From Niastella koreensis GR20-10 (GTDB taxonomy: Bacteria; Bacteroidota; Bacteroidia; Chitinophagales; Chitinophagaceae): a stretch of 64,000 nucleotides of DNA. A model generated the notes under the pieces. The model saw only the letters and a program-made list of their open reading frames with translations, was not told where the DNA came from and ran no database searches. The stretch spans positions 5,282,744-5,346,743 of the forward strand of contig NC_016609.1 of the NCBI RefSeq assembly GCF_000246855.1, read 5' to 3'. Made by a program: the position numbers and the translations under genes. This document shows, in pieces, positions 1 through 7,425 of the stretch (the stretch's first letter is position 1; each line of letters starts with the position of its first letter).

Positions 1-1126
1 GGTAACGTCCCAGCTCGCCGCGGTTCAAAGCCCTGGATTGCTGCGCCTGCAGGCGTTCAAATAAAGTCTGTGGCGATGCATTGCCTGTAATAACATCCCT
101 GAGCCCTGCCCTTATGCCAGCACCGGCCAACCGAAAATCAAGCAGGGAATTGATCCCGAAAAAAACGGTATTATTTCCATCAGACACTGAAGTGTTCTGG
201 CCGAGGTATTGATTGTAAATATCATCATTGGGCGTGGCCAGTTCGCCAAACAGGAAAAATCCGCGCTTCCCCAGTGAATAGGCATACTCGCGGATGTTGG
301 AACAAAACCGGGAACATGCCAGCGGCCCCATGTGCTTTACTGCATCCACCCGAAACCCGTCTATGTCTGCTTCGCGGATCCAGTAACAATGTGCCTTAAT
401 AAGAATATTGATCAGTTCAGAACCCGCCCTATCATCGTCATTGGCATAATCTTTCAGTCCAGACAGGTCACCGTGCTGGTTTTCGGGATATGTGTCATAG
501 CCCGATGCGCTGGCTATAGAACCACGGCGGTGATACAGATCCAGGTTCCTCAATTCCAGTGGCACGGGCCTGTCGGGTTTGCGCCAGTTTCCAAAATCAA
601 AGCGGATGTCGTTGAAATATTTATAGGGTTGTACACCGGGCTGGTCTTCGTTCTTATAAAACCAGTTGTCGCCAGAATGATTGATCACCACATCGAGAAT
701 GATCCGGATGGGAAATGGCGCTCCATTCAATTGATAATTGTGTGCTGCATCAACAAGATCAATCAGGTCTTGTTTGGTACCGAAATTCGGATCTATGTTC
801 AGGTAGTTATTAATGTTATATCCATGGTAAGCGCCGGCATTGTTTTCAAAAACAGGCGAGAGCCAGATGGCTGTACACCCAAGCCCTGCAATATAATCGA
901 GGTTGTTAGTAATGCCACGAATGGTGCCGCCATAAAAATTGTCGGGCGTATGAATGCCAGCCACCCGGCCCGGCTGGTTTATTGGTGATCTGGCCTGGCT
1001 GTCCTGAAACCGGTCTACCAATAAAAAATAAATGAACTCTTCCCGCCACTCCCGGTTCAAATTAAAATAGGTTTTGCCTGGTTGTGGCAATAAATCGATT
1101 TGCTGAATGGAATTAATGGCTGCCAT
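1..1126 (-). CDS. Alpha-amylase family GH13 protein (N-terminal part, cut by window edge)
   Basis: The minus strand is open from an ATG at 1126 to the window edge, giving about 375 residues without a stop. The translation has the GH13 barrel motifs in order. Region I is DVVINH, region II is GFRVDAVKH with the nucleophile Asp, and a FLFGE segment fits region III with the acid/base Glu. The fourth region would lie near or beyond the edge. GH13 enzymes cleave or rearrange alpha-1,4 or alpha-1,6 glucans by a retaining mechanism. No signal peptide is visible at the start (MAAINSIQQI), which suggests a cytoplasmic enzyme or an upstream start that I cannot support. The exact substrate (amylase, glucosidase or branching activity) cannot be told from this part. 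The gene stands alone, divergent from the GT39 gene. Confidence 0.9.
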   Translation of the reverse strand, partial: MAAINSIQQIDLLPQPGKTYFNLNREWREEFIYFLLVDRFQDSQARSPINQPGRVAGIHTPDNFYGGTIRGITNNLDYIAGLGCTAIWLSPVFENNAGAYHGYNINNYLNIDPNFGTKQDLIDLVDAAHNYQLNGAPFPIRIILDVVINHSGDNWFYKNEDQPGVQPYKYFNDIRFDFGNWRKPDRPVPLELRNLDLYHRRGSIASASGYDTYPENQHGDLSGLKDYANDDDRAGSELINILIKAHCYWIREADIDGFRVDAVKHMGPLACSRFCSNIREYAYSLGKRGFFLFGELATPNDDIYNQYLGQNTSVSDGNNTVFFGINSLLDFRLAGAGIRAGLRDVITGNASPQTLFERLQAQQSRALNRGELGRY

Positions 1127-1448
1127 ACCTATAGGTTTGTATCTTTTAATTTACAACACCTCTAGCGAACATCAGCCGTGAAAAACACCCCATTTTATGA
1201 TGTTTTTGAAGCAGATTATAAAATTTCCGCATATCTTCAGAAAGTGATAACCCGCACTTAACAGACGAAATGTGGCTTTGTTGCAGCAGACTTATACTTT
1301 TGACTGCCGGAGGCTGACTATATAACATTAAGATAATATATAGCTCTTCCACTAAGTGCACCATTATTAAAACCACTCCATTAAACCGCTATTCTATTAA
1401 TTAGATCCTACCTTATTTTTTGATTATTTCTGAAGATTTAATTCCATT
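1127..1448. other. Divergent intergenic region, no convincing gene
   Basis: This AT-rich gap separates the divergent GH13 and GT39 genes and should hold both promoters. A 76-codon minus-strand open frame at 1146-1376 has no recognisable motif, so I do not call it. A small palindrome, ACCTATAGGT, lies just upstream of the GH13 start at about 1127-1136. No exact TAnnTTTG element was found. The nearest is TATTTTTTG, about 30 bases before the GT39 start, which has one extra base. Confidence 0.5.
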
Positions 1449-3110
1449 ATGCGATTGAAAAATTCCACCCTCATTCTTTTGATCACAGTTGTAGCAACCG
1501 TGCTTTTTATTCCATTCCTGGGGAGCGTGCATTTATTCGATTGGGACGAAATAAACTTTGCCGAATGCTCGAGGGAAATGATAAAGCTTCATGATTATAC
1601 CCGGGTATATATTGATTATCTTCCATTCTGGGAAAAGCCCCCAATGTTTTTCTGGATGCAGAGCACTGCCATGAAGTGGTTTGGCGTAACTGAATTTGCC
1701 GCCCGTTTTCCCAATGCCATCTGTGGTATTGCCACCCTGCTTGTAGTATATGCTGTTGGCAGGCGCATTTACGATACCCGTTTTGGTATATTGTGGGCGC
1801 TGGCCTATGGCGGTTCACTTTTTCCCAATATGTATTTCAAATCGGGAATCATCGACCCCTGGTTCAATCTTTTTATTTTTCTATCTCTTTATAATTTCAT
1901 CCTCTACCATTGGAAAAAGAATGGTTTCGATAAGGAAGGACTAACAAAGCCACTTTATTATTATGTGATCTGGTCAGGCGTGTTCATGGGGCTGGCCATA
2001 CTCACCAAAGGTCAGGTGGCCCTGATGATCTTCCTGCTGGTCTCGGGTGTTTATCTTATTTATAATCGCTTTAAGATCTATTTCAACTGGGGGCATGCGC
2101 TTCTTTTCCTGGTCATCTCTTTCCTGGTATTGTCTACCTGGTACGCCTACGAAACCATCACGCGGGGCACCTGGTTTATCACTGAATTCCTGAAATATCA
2201 ATACCGCCTGTTCACGACGCACGACGCAGACCAGGCCGGCTTTTTTGGTTATCACTATATAGTGCTGCTTGTAGGTTGCTTTCCAGCCTCCATCCTGGCT
2301 ATTCCCGCCTTCTTTAAAGGCAAATACAACAGCCGTTTTGATAAAGACTTTAAAAAATGGATGGTCATTTTGTTTTGGGTAGTAACTGTCCTTTTTACGA
2401 TCGTTCAGTCACGCATCATTCACTATTCCTCGCTGGCCTGGTTCCCCGTTACGTTCCTGGCAGCTTATTCCATTTATAAATGGGAGCTGAATGAGGCTGT
2501 TTATAAAAAATATGTCGGCGTACTCCTCGGCATCCTTGGCGGAATTATTTCACTGCTGATCCTGGGCGTGGCTATTATAGGTTTAAAAGTAAGGCTCCTT
2601 GCGCCTTATGTAGATGATGTATTCGCCAAAGCAAACATGGAAGCGGATGTACATTGGGGTGGCTGGGAAGGTATCGTTGGCGTTCTGCTGGTTGTTGCAC
2701 TGATCATTGGAATAAGAAAATTAAAACAGGGACAGTTCGTCAGAGCTGCATTTACCCTCTTTGGCGCCATGGCCATTGTAGTGTTCCTGGCCTCGGCCAT
2801 CATTGTGCCGAAAGTCGAAAAGTATTCTCAGGCTGCGAGCATTGATTTCTTCATTGCCCGTCAGGGTGAAGATTGCTATGTACATTGTCTGGGTTTTAAA
2901 AGCTATGGTGTGTTGTTTTATACCCGGAAGGAAAAGCCAACCAACCCGGATAGCTACAACGAAGAATGGCTGTTAAAGGGAAACATAGATAAACCCGTTT
3001 ATTTCGTAACGAAAGTAGACCGGGAACAAAACTATAAACTCCCCCAGTTAAGAGAATTGTATCGCAAAAATGGCTTTGTGTTTTTGAAAAGGGAACCGCC
3101 CGCCCAATAA
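1449..3110 (+). CDS. GT39/ArnT-type membrane glycosyltransferase
   Basis: This 553-residue polytopic membrane protein resembles the dolichyl/undecaprenyl-phosphate mannosyltransferase and ArnT group (GT39/GT83). Shortly after the first membrane segment comes the diagnostic loop DWDEINFAECSREM (about residues 31-44) with the catalytic-type Asp-Glu. Next are the FWEKPPMFFW segment (about 60-69), typical of ArnT-like enzymes, and some ten further hydrophobic segments. About 100 residues at the C-terminus look soluble and periplasmic. Such enzymes move a sugar from a polyprenyl-phosphate donor to lipid A, protein or another envelope acceptor. Donor and acceptor cannot be read from the sequence. 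The start is an ATG. The stop codon lies in the loop of a strong hairpin (3091-3121). The gene is alone on its strand. Confidence 0.85.
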   Translation: MRLKNSTLILLITVVATVLFIPFLGSVHLFDWDEINFAECSREMIKLHDYTRVYIDYLPFWEKPPMFFWMQSTAMKWFGVTEFAARFPNAICGIATLLVVYAVGRRIYDTRFGILWALAYGGSLFPNMYFKSGIIDPWFNLFIFLSLYNFILYHWKKNGFDKEGLTKPLYYYVIWSGVFMGLAILTKGQVALMIFLLVSGVYLIYNRFKIYFNWGHALLFLVISFLVLSTWYAYETITRGTWFITEFLKYQYRLFTTHDADQAGFFGYHYIVLLVGCFPASILAIPAFFKGKYNSRFDKDFKKWMVILFWVVTVLFTIVQSRIIHYSSLAWFPVTFLAAYSIYKWELNEAVYKKYVGVLLGILGGIISLLILGVAIIGLKVRLLAPYVDDVFAKANMEADVHWGGWEGIVGVLLVVALIIGIRKLKQGQFVRAAFTLFGAMAIVVFLASAIIVPKVEKYSQAASIDFFIARQGEDCYVHCLGFKSYGVLFYTRKEKPTNPDSYNEEWLLKGNIDKPVYFVTKVDREQNYKLPQLRELYRKNGFVFLKREPPAQ

Positions 3111-3121
3111 TGGCGGTTCCC
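3091..3121. terminator. Bidirectional intrinsic terminator between convergent genes
   Basis: A perfect 10-bp stem is formed by GGGAACCGCC (3091-3100) and GGCGGTTCCC (3112-3121). A T-rich stretch follows on the plus strand, and AAAA precedes it at 3087-3090, giving TTTT on the minus strand. The left arm lies in the last codons of the GT39 gene, so it can serve that gene and the convergent oxygenase gene ending at 3145. Confidence 0.85.
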
Positions 3122-3144
3122 TGAACTATTTTTTCCTGCTGAGG

Positions 3145-3996
3145 TTATTTTTTCTTTCTGCCTGAAAATACTTTCAGGATGTTACTTACGATCTTGTCAT
3201 TGGAACCCAACCTGCCTTTGATATTTGTGTACAGCGACACCATAGCGTTATCAATCCCTACCAGCAATTTTTTGTTTCCATCACCAGGTCTTGCCTGATA
3301 GTAAGTGGCCCTGCGGTAAGGGTTTTCTTCAATCGTATAATAATACAGGGCTATAGACCTTCTGTAAACATTGTCGGGGCAGGTAGTAGGTTCAGGATGG
3401 CCATGATAAGAATCAGCATCCGTATTGAAAATAACACAACGGTTATATACGGGTAACACCTTTTCTTCGCAGCCTTTCATTTTTTTATCCCAAAGCTCCA
3501 GTTTTCCACCATATTCCTCTTTCCAGTCGGGGTTCAGGTAAACCAGTACATTTACTCTTCTTTGCCAGTTGCGGTGATGCGGATGTACTGTAAAATCTGC
3601 ATGCACATTCAGGTAGCCACCTTTACCTGACTGATGGATACCACCGCCTTCCAGGCTATCATCTTTCTGAAGATTTTCAATACCTGTAATGGCGCTGAGC
3701 CATTTCACGAACTCAGGTGAGTTCAATTCATTAATAGTTTCCCTGATCGTTTCTGGCAACAGATCGAGCTTGTTCAGACCCCGTTTATTTTCGTTGTAAT
3801 GTTTATAATTGATCCACCCGTCCGATTCGTTCAATTTGTTGAATTCCTCAATACAGGCATCCAGCACTTCGGGGTCGAGGAAGTTCTCGAGAACAATGTG
3901 CGGATAAGGACCAGCTTCCTGATATTTTTTACTTAACTCATTCAGCTGACTGTTCCATTTGTCGAAATCGAAAATTGGTGTGGTAGTTGTGAGCAC
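3145..3996 (-). CDS. 2-oxoglutarate/Fe(II)-dependent oxygenase, prolyl-4-hydroxylase type
   Basis: This 283-residue protein matches the bacterial P4H-like 2OG-Fe(II) oxygenase superfamily. The iron triad is visible: H132 and D134 in NVHADF, then the distal His in SYHGHP (H198). Arg in VYRRSIALYYYT (R212/R213) is the likely 2-oxoglutarate carboxylate ligand. The jelly-roll core spans about residues 115-222. No signal peptide is present. Related proteins often sit in polysaccharide or glycan clusters and hydroxylate small molecules or proteins, but the substrate is unknown here. The start is GTG at 3996; an in-frame stop just upstream leaves no ATG. The basic C-terminus (SGRKKK) is unremarkable. 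Confidence 0.85.
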   Translation of the reverse strand: MLTTTTPIFDFDKWNSQLNELSKKYQEAGPYPHIVLENFLDPEVLDACIEEFNKLNESDGWINYKHYNENKRGLNKLDLLPETIRETINELNSPEFVKWLSAITGIENLQKDDSLEGGGIHQSGKGGYLNVHADFTVHPHHRNWQRRVNVLVYLNPDWKEEYGGKLELWDKKMKGCEEKVLPVYNRCVIFNTDADSYHGHPEPTTCPDNVYRRSIALYYYTIEENPYRRATYYQARPGDGNKKLLVGIDNAMVSLYTNIKGRLGSNDKIVSNILKVFSGRKKK

Positions 3997-4184
3997 GTTT
4001 AAGAGATTTTAGTGCTAAATATATTCATAAGAGGATAATACCCATATGCACAACTATAAACTTTTTGATTACTTAACGTACCGGGTCAGCGCTTGCAAAA
4101 GCGGACATCACAACTGAAACAACAGGAGGTATATGTGCAATATGAACGGAATATTATGAATTTAGTAATTCTTCGTAAAGCGCT

Positions 4185-4583
4185 TTAATTAATCAGGTCA
4201 TTTGCTTTCAGATAATCGAAGATGAGTCTATCAACTTCCGAGATCCTGTTCATATCGGCATACGTTAGCCAGGCCATTTCTTCTATTTCAGATCGGGGAG
4301 ATAATTGTCCGGAGTAGGAAGCCGTATAACAGGTCATTTTAACCATCACGCCCTCTGTGTGGCCATGCGCCTGGGCTTCAAAAATGCCAAATTTTGCCAG
4401 GGTAGCTTTGTCTAGGTCAACGTTCAGCTCTTCTTTTATTTCGCGCAGCAGGGCCTGTTCATCGGTTTCGCCGGTTTCGCGTTTGCCGCCAGGAATGTAA
4501 AATTTATCTTTTCCAAACGACCTGGTAGAAAGCACCATTTTGTTATCGATTGCGATCCAGGCCAGTTTATCGATTATTCTCAT
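4185..4583 (-). CDS. Nudix hydrolase
   Basis: This 132-residue single-domain protein has a clear Nudix box at about residues 33-55. It reads G-x5-E-x7-REIKEE followed by LNV, so the usual Gly before the last hydrophobic position is Asn. The REIKEE glutamates bind Mg2+. Nudix enzymes hydrolyse nucleoside diphosphates linked to another group, such as oxidised dNTPs, sugar nucleotides or NADH. The substrate cannot be assigned. It is short for the family (usually 130-180), with no extra domain. The start is the ATG at 4583. The downstream neighbour lies across a 190-bp gap with no terminator recognised. Confidence 0.9.
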   Translation of the reverse strand: MRIIDKLAWIAIDNKMVLSTRSFGKDKFYIPGGKRETGETDEQALLREIKEELNVDLDKATLAKFGIFEAQAHGHTEGVMVKMTCYTASYSGQLSPRSEIEEMAWLTYADMNRISEVDRLIFDYLKANDLIN

Positions 4584-4628
4584 ACAGGATGGTTTAATTA
4601 TTCCTGTAAGTTCGCCTATTTTCAGGAT

Positions 4629-5201
4629 TTAATCAGGCTTAGTTACTTTATGTGTATCGTTTTTTTGGGTCACAGTATTTGTTTCTACATCAACGGTAAG
4701 TTCATATTTTATAACTTTCTCATCTTCTCCAGGCTGTTTTCCGTAGACAGAAACGAATACATCAAAAACATTTGGCATGTCAGTGATGACAACCAGAAAA
4801 AGCAGTCCATCATACTCATCAATGTTCCACAATTTCATTTTATCAGCAATATAAGGCTCCTTTTTTACCAGTGCTTTTGCCTTTGCCTGCAAATGCAGGA
4901 TGGCAGCAACCTCATCATTATATTTTTTTTCCCAGTCACTGCCAAACCGCTTTTCCAATATGTTAGACACCTTTTTATTCTCTCTCGCCACACTGTCTTT
5001 CAATTCTTTCGTAACACTGCAATCGGCAACGCGATAATTTATAAAACCATATTTGGGCGATACAACATGTTCGACCAGCTCACTTTGCAGTTCAAGCATT
5101 CCATAAGTGAGCATTCTAAGGGTAGTATCAGTCTTATTCATTTGCGCGCTACAAAAGAGGGAGGAAACAGCAAGCAGGAATGTCATTAGGGATCGGATCA
5201 T
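4629..5201 (-). CDS. Small secreted protein of unknown function
   Basis: I do not recognise this family. I chose the ATG at 5201 because the protein then begins with a standard signal peptide, MIRSLMTFLLAVSSLFCSAQ. The frame stays open to 5252, but that extension (MLLQEIEICC...) precedes the signal. The mature part is about 170 residues, rich in charged residues. It has a helical-looking stretch with FGSDWEKKYNDEV and a beta-rich C-terminal half (DGLLFLVVITDMPNVFDVFV). Cleavage after SAQ suggests a periplasmic or surface location. The gene lies 45 bp upstream of the Nudix gene and could be co-transcribed with it. Confidence 0.7.
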   Translation of the reverse strand: MIRSLMTFLLAVSSLFCSAQMNKTDTTLRMLTYGMLELQSELVEHVVSPKYGFINYRVADCSVTKELKDSVARENKKVSNILEKRFGSDWEKKYNDEVAAILHLQAKAKALVKKEPYIADKMKLWNIDEYDGLLFLVVITDMPNVFDVFVSVYGKQPGEDEKVIKYELTVDVETNTVTQKNDTHKVTKPD

Positions 5202-5250
5202 TGGGCGAATTTGCGACAAGATGCAACAAATTTCAATTTCCTGCAACAGC

Positions 5251-5284
5251 AAGCCTCCTCCGCCAGGACTTCGGCGCCGAAAAA
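5251..5284. repeat. Copy of a dispersed GC-rich element
   Basis: The sequence starting AAGCCTCCTCCGCCAGGACT and ending in TTCGGCGCCGAAAA resembles two stretches at 44097-44120 and 44165-44193 that begin AAGCCTCCTTCGCCAA. All copies are intergenic, and two end in a TTCGGCG segment. It looks like a small dispersed repeat whose role is unknown. Confidence 0.5.
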
Positions 5285-5285
5285 G

Positions 5286-5313
5286 AATCCCCTTTCGCTA
5301 CCGAAAGGGGATT
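5286..5313 (-). terminator. Intrinsic terminator after the first YncE-like gene
   Basis: A perfect 12-bp stem is formed by AATCCCCTTTCG (5286-5297) and CGAAAGGGGATT (5302-5313), with a 4-nt loop. On the minus strand it is followed by CTTTTT. It lies 36 bp beyond the stop at 5349 and closes the operon running down from about 13.8 kb. Confidence 0.85.
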
Positions 5314-5348
5314 GAAATTAACCTGTGAGCCTTAACCAAATTTTTTGC

Positions 5349-6380
5349 CTATAATTTTTTTCCGTATTCCAGCAACATAAACGTTCCGGGAATAATAGCG
5401 GGCCGTGGTTTTGGATTGGCTGCCGTAGGCGCCGGTGTATCGCCTAATTGTGCGGTAACGGTATACAGGTGTTCGGTTTTACTGTCAAATGCCAGGGTTT
5501 TTGCGCCCCGCGCGGTTACGATGGTATCCACTACTTCAAATTTATCGGGCGCCAGTTCTTTTACGATGGTTATGGTTCCCTCCCCATTTGAACAGGCAAT
5601 CAATTTAGCCTGCTCGTTGAAAATAGCACCATCTGTGAGTTTACCAATTGGCAAACGGGCAATCTCTTTGCCATTATCGGCATCCATCACCATCATCAAC
5701 TGACTCTTGCGGCAGGTACTGAACAAGCGATGTGTTTCCTTATCATAGGCCAATCCGGTTGGTTGCTCCCCGGGTGTTAAAGTGAAGCGCTTTTTAATGA
5801 CCAGCGTTTTGCTGTTAAAAACTATAATTTCATTGGTATCTTCCAGGTTCACATAAATGGTACCGGCGCCGTCAGACACGCCAGCCTCGGGGTTGCCACC
5901 CACGCTAAAACTTTTAATTACTTTATTTGTCAGCGCATCGATCACTGTTATCGTCTTTGCATCGTTATTGAAAATAAATACCCGGTTGGAGAATTTATCG
6001 TACAACAACGCGTCGGGATCTTCATCAGTGGCGATCTGCGCCAGGGGTTGCAGGGTTTTAATATCAAACACGGTTACATTGTTCGCTTTTCCATTGGTGA
6101 TAAAACCTTTTCCCAGCGACTGAACAGCACAAATGCCATGCACGCCTTTTGTGGGAATAGTTCCAATCTTTTCGTGGGTATCTGCATTCAGCACTTCTAC
6201 CTGGTTGTTGTGCGAAACGTATAAACGCCTGTCTTCCACACTTACCGAAACATAATCCCAGCCGCCTTCCCCGCCGATCACTGTTTTCTTCAGTAATTCA
6301 ATGCCGGTGGTATGGGTTTGCGCAAACCCGCAAAGTTGGCGGGATACAACAAGCAGGATCGTAAAAAGGGTGCGTTTCAT
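5349..6380 (-). CDS. YncE-like YVTN beta-propeller protein, secreted (copy A)
   Basis: The protein is about 343 residues from the ATG at 6380, chosen because it gives the signal peptide MKRTLFTILLVVSRQLCGFAQ. An open extension to 6455 overlaps the upstream gene. Repeated blades of the type LYVSHNNQVEVLNADT, NVTVFDIKTLQPLAQI and TITVIDALTNKVIKSF are typical of the YVTN/YncE propeller family, predicted to fold as a seven-bladed periplasmic propeller. It is clearly paralogous to the gene at 23636-24655; both keep GGWDY, GVHGI, PTGLA, DK-THRLFSTC and RGA-T blocks. It is the last gene of a run that starts with a two-component system and a TonB-dependent receptor. In E. coli, yncE lies beside the TonB receptor gene yncD (pqqU), so a receptor-linked role is plausible. 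Biochemical function is not known from the sequence. Confidence 0.8.
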   Translation of the reverse strand: MKRTLFTILLVVSRQLCGFAQTHTTGIELLKKTVIGGEGGWDYVSVSVEDRRLYVSHNNQVEVLNADTHEKIGTIPTKGVHGICAVQSLGKGFITNGKANNVTVFDIKTLQPLAQIATDEDPDALLYDKFSNRVFIFNNDAKTITVIDALTNKVIKSFSVGGNPEAGVSDGAGTIYVNLEDTNEIIVFNSKTLVIKKRFTLTPGEQPTGLAYDKETHRLFSTCRKSQLMMVMDADNGKEIARLPIGKLTDGAIFNEQAKLIACSNGEGTITIVKELAPDKFEVVDTIVTARGAKTLAFDSKTEHLYTVTAQLGDTPAPTAANPKPRPAIIPGTFMLLEYGKKL

Positions 6381-6405
6381 TGGTTGTGTTTTATATAGAT
6401 CATTG

Positions 6406-7371
6406 TTATTTCTGGATGGAATAAAGCGCTGCTGTATGTGCCGGCGTTGTTTCACAACTCAGCAACAGCCTGGTGGGCGATACATAATCAAGCCCTTCTG
6501 TTTGCCATTCATCCGATGAACGGCCAATAGTAATCCTGAGGGATGAATCGGCGAAAAAATGTTCGCCGGGATAGTTGCTAAAAAACCAGATGAAGGAATT
6601 GTCTTTCTGACTCATATAGCCAAGCAAGGCCAGCTCACCCGTTGCCTTATTATAGGCGGCATCGGTAATTCTTCCGCTGACATCAAAACCCGAAACAGGC
6701 GACACCGCATACGTGCCCGGATTTTTGGGCAACATATAACAACGCGTCTTCAGATCGCCCCTGTCTTTTGTAAAGACATATAAATTATTTCCTACTGCTA
6801 CCATTGCTTCACAATCGAAATTGGTGTTACTGTTGTAAGAAAAACTCGTTTGGTCTGTGTAAGAAAATGTAATGGAATCGGCCTGTACACTTACCTGCGC
6901 AGGCGCTGATGCCAGATCGGCTTTTTTTATCCGCAGGATCTTAAGATCAGTCCTGTTGCCATCATTATTTCCCATATCGCCGATATAGAGATACAACGAA
7001 TCGGCTGCCATAGATTCCCAGTCAATATTGGGATAATTGGCAATCGTAACTGTTTGTAAGATGGCGCCTGTGGCCGAATCGATCTTATAGATGGCATTGG
7101 GATTTCCACTGTCGCCAAAACTCCAGAGGTTTCCATCGGTATAACAAAGCCCTGAGGATTCCTGCAACTGGATGGGCAAGGTATGTTTCAGCACAACAGA
7201 CAATTTATCAGCCGAAGTATCAGTTACAGCCGGCTTATCGGGTACAGCTGTTGCCGGGTGCGCATTTTTATTACAGGAGATAACAATAGACAATAGGCAA
7301 TAGGCAATTGGCAAATTTCTCCGAATGTTCAACAGCCCTATAATTCTTTGCCTGGTAGTTTTATTGCTCAT
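6406..7371 (-). CDS. Beta-propeller-like lipoprotein of unknown function
   Basis: The protein has 321 residues. The N-terminus ends in a lipobox-like LSIVISC with Cys33, so it is probably lipidated and sorted to the outer membrane. The body has repeated beta segments and landmark blocks GDSGNPNAIYKID, NIDWESMAADSLYLYIGDMGNND and NFDCEAMVAVGNNLYVFTKD. The same landmarks recur in the lipoprotein at 59014-59991 (GHPNCIY, RDWEDIALG, YIYVADIGDN, AETILIDPLTRDLYIVTKED), so the two are paralogues. The pattern recalls esterase-like or phytase-like propellers, but no catalytic set can be assigned. The signal peptide core (LPIAYCLLSIV) is encoded by 7-nt tandem repeats (7284-7318), which is odd. It lies 52 bp downstream of the beta-helix gene. 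Confidence 0.7.
   Translation of the reverse strand: MSNKTTRQRIIGLLNIRRNLPIAYCLLSIVISCNKNAHPATAVPDKPAVTDTSADKLSVVLKHTLPIQLQESSGLCYTDGNLWSFGDSGNPNAIYKIDSATGAILQTVTIANYPNIDWESMAADSLYLYIGDMGNNDGNRTDLKILRIKKADLASAPAQVSVQADSITFSYTDQTSFSYNSNTNFDCEAMVAVGNNLYVFTKDRGDLKTRCYMLPKNPGTYAVSPVSGFDVSGRITDAAYNKATGELALLGYMSQKDNSFIWFFSNYPGEHFFADSSLRITIGRSSDEWQTEGLDYVSPTRLLLSCETTPAHTAALYSIQK
7284..7318. repeat. 7-nt tandem repeat inside a lipoprotein signal sequence
   Basis: Five successive heptads read CAATAGA, CAATAGG, CAATAGG, CAATTGG and CAAATTT. The block lies inside the 6406-7371 gene, where the minus strand translates through it as the hydrophobic signal core. It is the reverse-complement type of the ATTGnnn block at 7370-7425. 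Confidence 0.85.
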
Positions 7372-7425
7372 TGTCGATTGTCTATTGATTATTGTCTATT
7401 GCCTATTGTCAATTGTCTATTGATT
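7370..7425. repeat. 7-nt tandem repeat filling an intergenic gap
   Basis: Eight uninterrupted heptads fit ATTGnnn: ATTGTCG, ATTGTCT, ATTGATT, ATTGTCT, ATTGCCT, ATTGTCA, ATTGTCT, ATTGATT. They occupy the whole gap between the beta-helix stop codon (7424-7426) and the lipoprotein start codon (7369-7371), touching both. With the inverted block at 7284-7318 the mRNA could form a long imperfect hairpin around the start codon. Confidence 0.9.

Noticed and set aside
332..988. 218-codon plus-strand open frame
   Set aside because: It is the antisense shadow of the GH13 gene, whose conserved motifs are clear on the minus strand.
1146..1376. 76-codon minus-strand open frame between GH13 and GT39 genes
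   Set aside because: No recognisable motif, no signal peptide or domain pattern, and it fills the divergent promoter region. Not enough to call a gene.
4128..4158. AGGAGG followed by ATG and a short open frame of 8 codons
   Set aside because: A perfect Shine-Dalgarno sequence, but the peptide is too short to support and the group rarely uses such sites.
5201..5252. N-terminal extension of the small secreted protein
   Set aside because: The extension precedes a clean signal peptide starting at 5201 and has no motif of its own.
7284..7425. CRISPR array
   Set aside because: Units are 7 nt with no spacers and there are no cas genes. These are simple tandem repeats.
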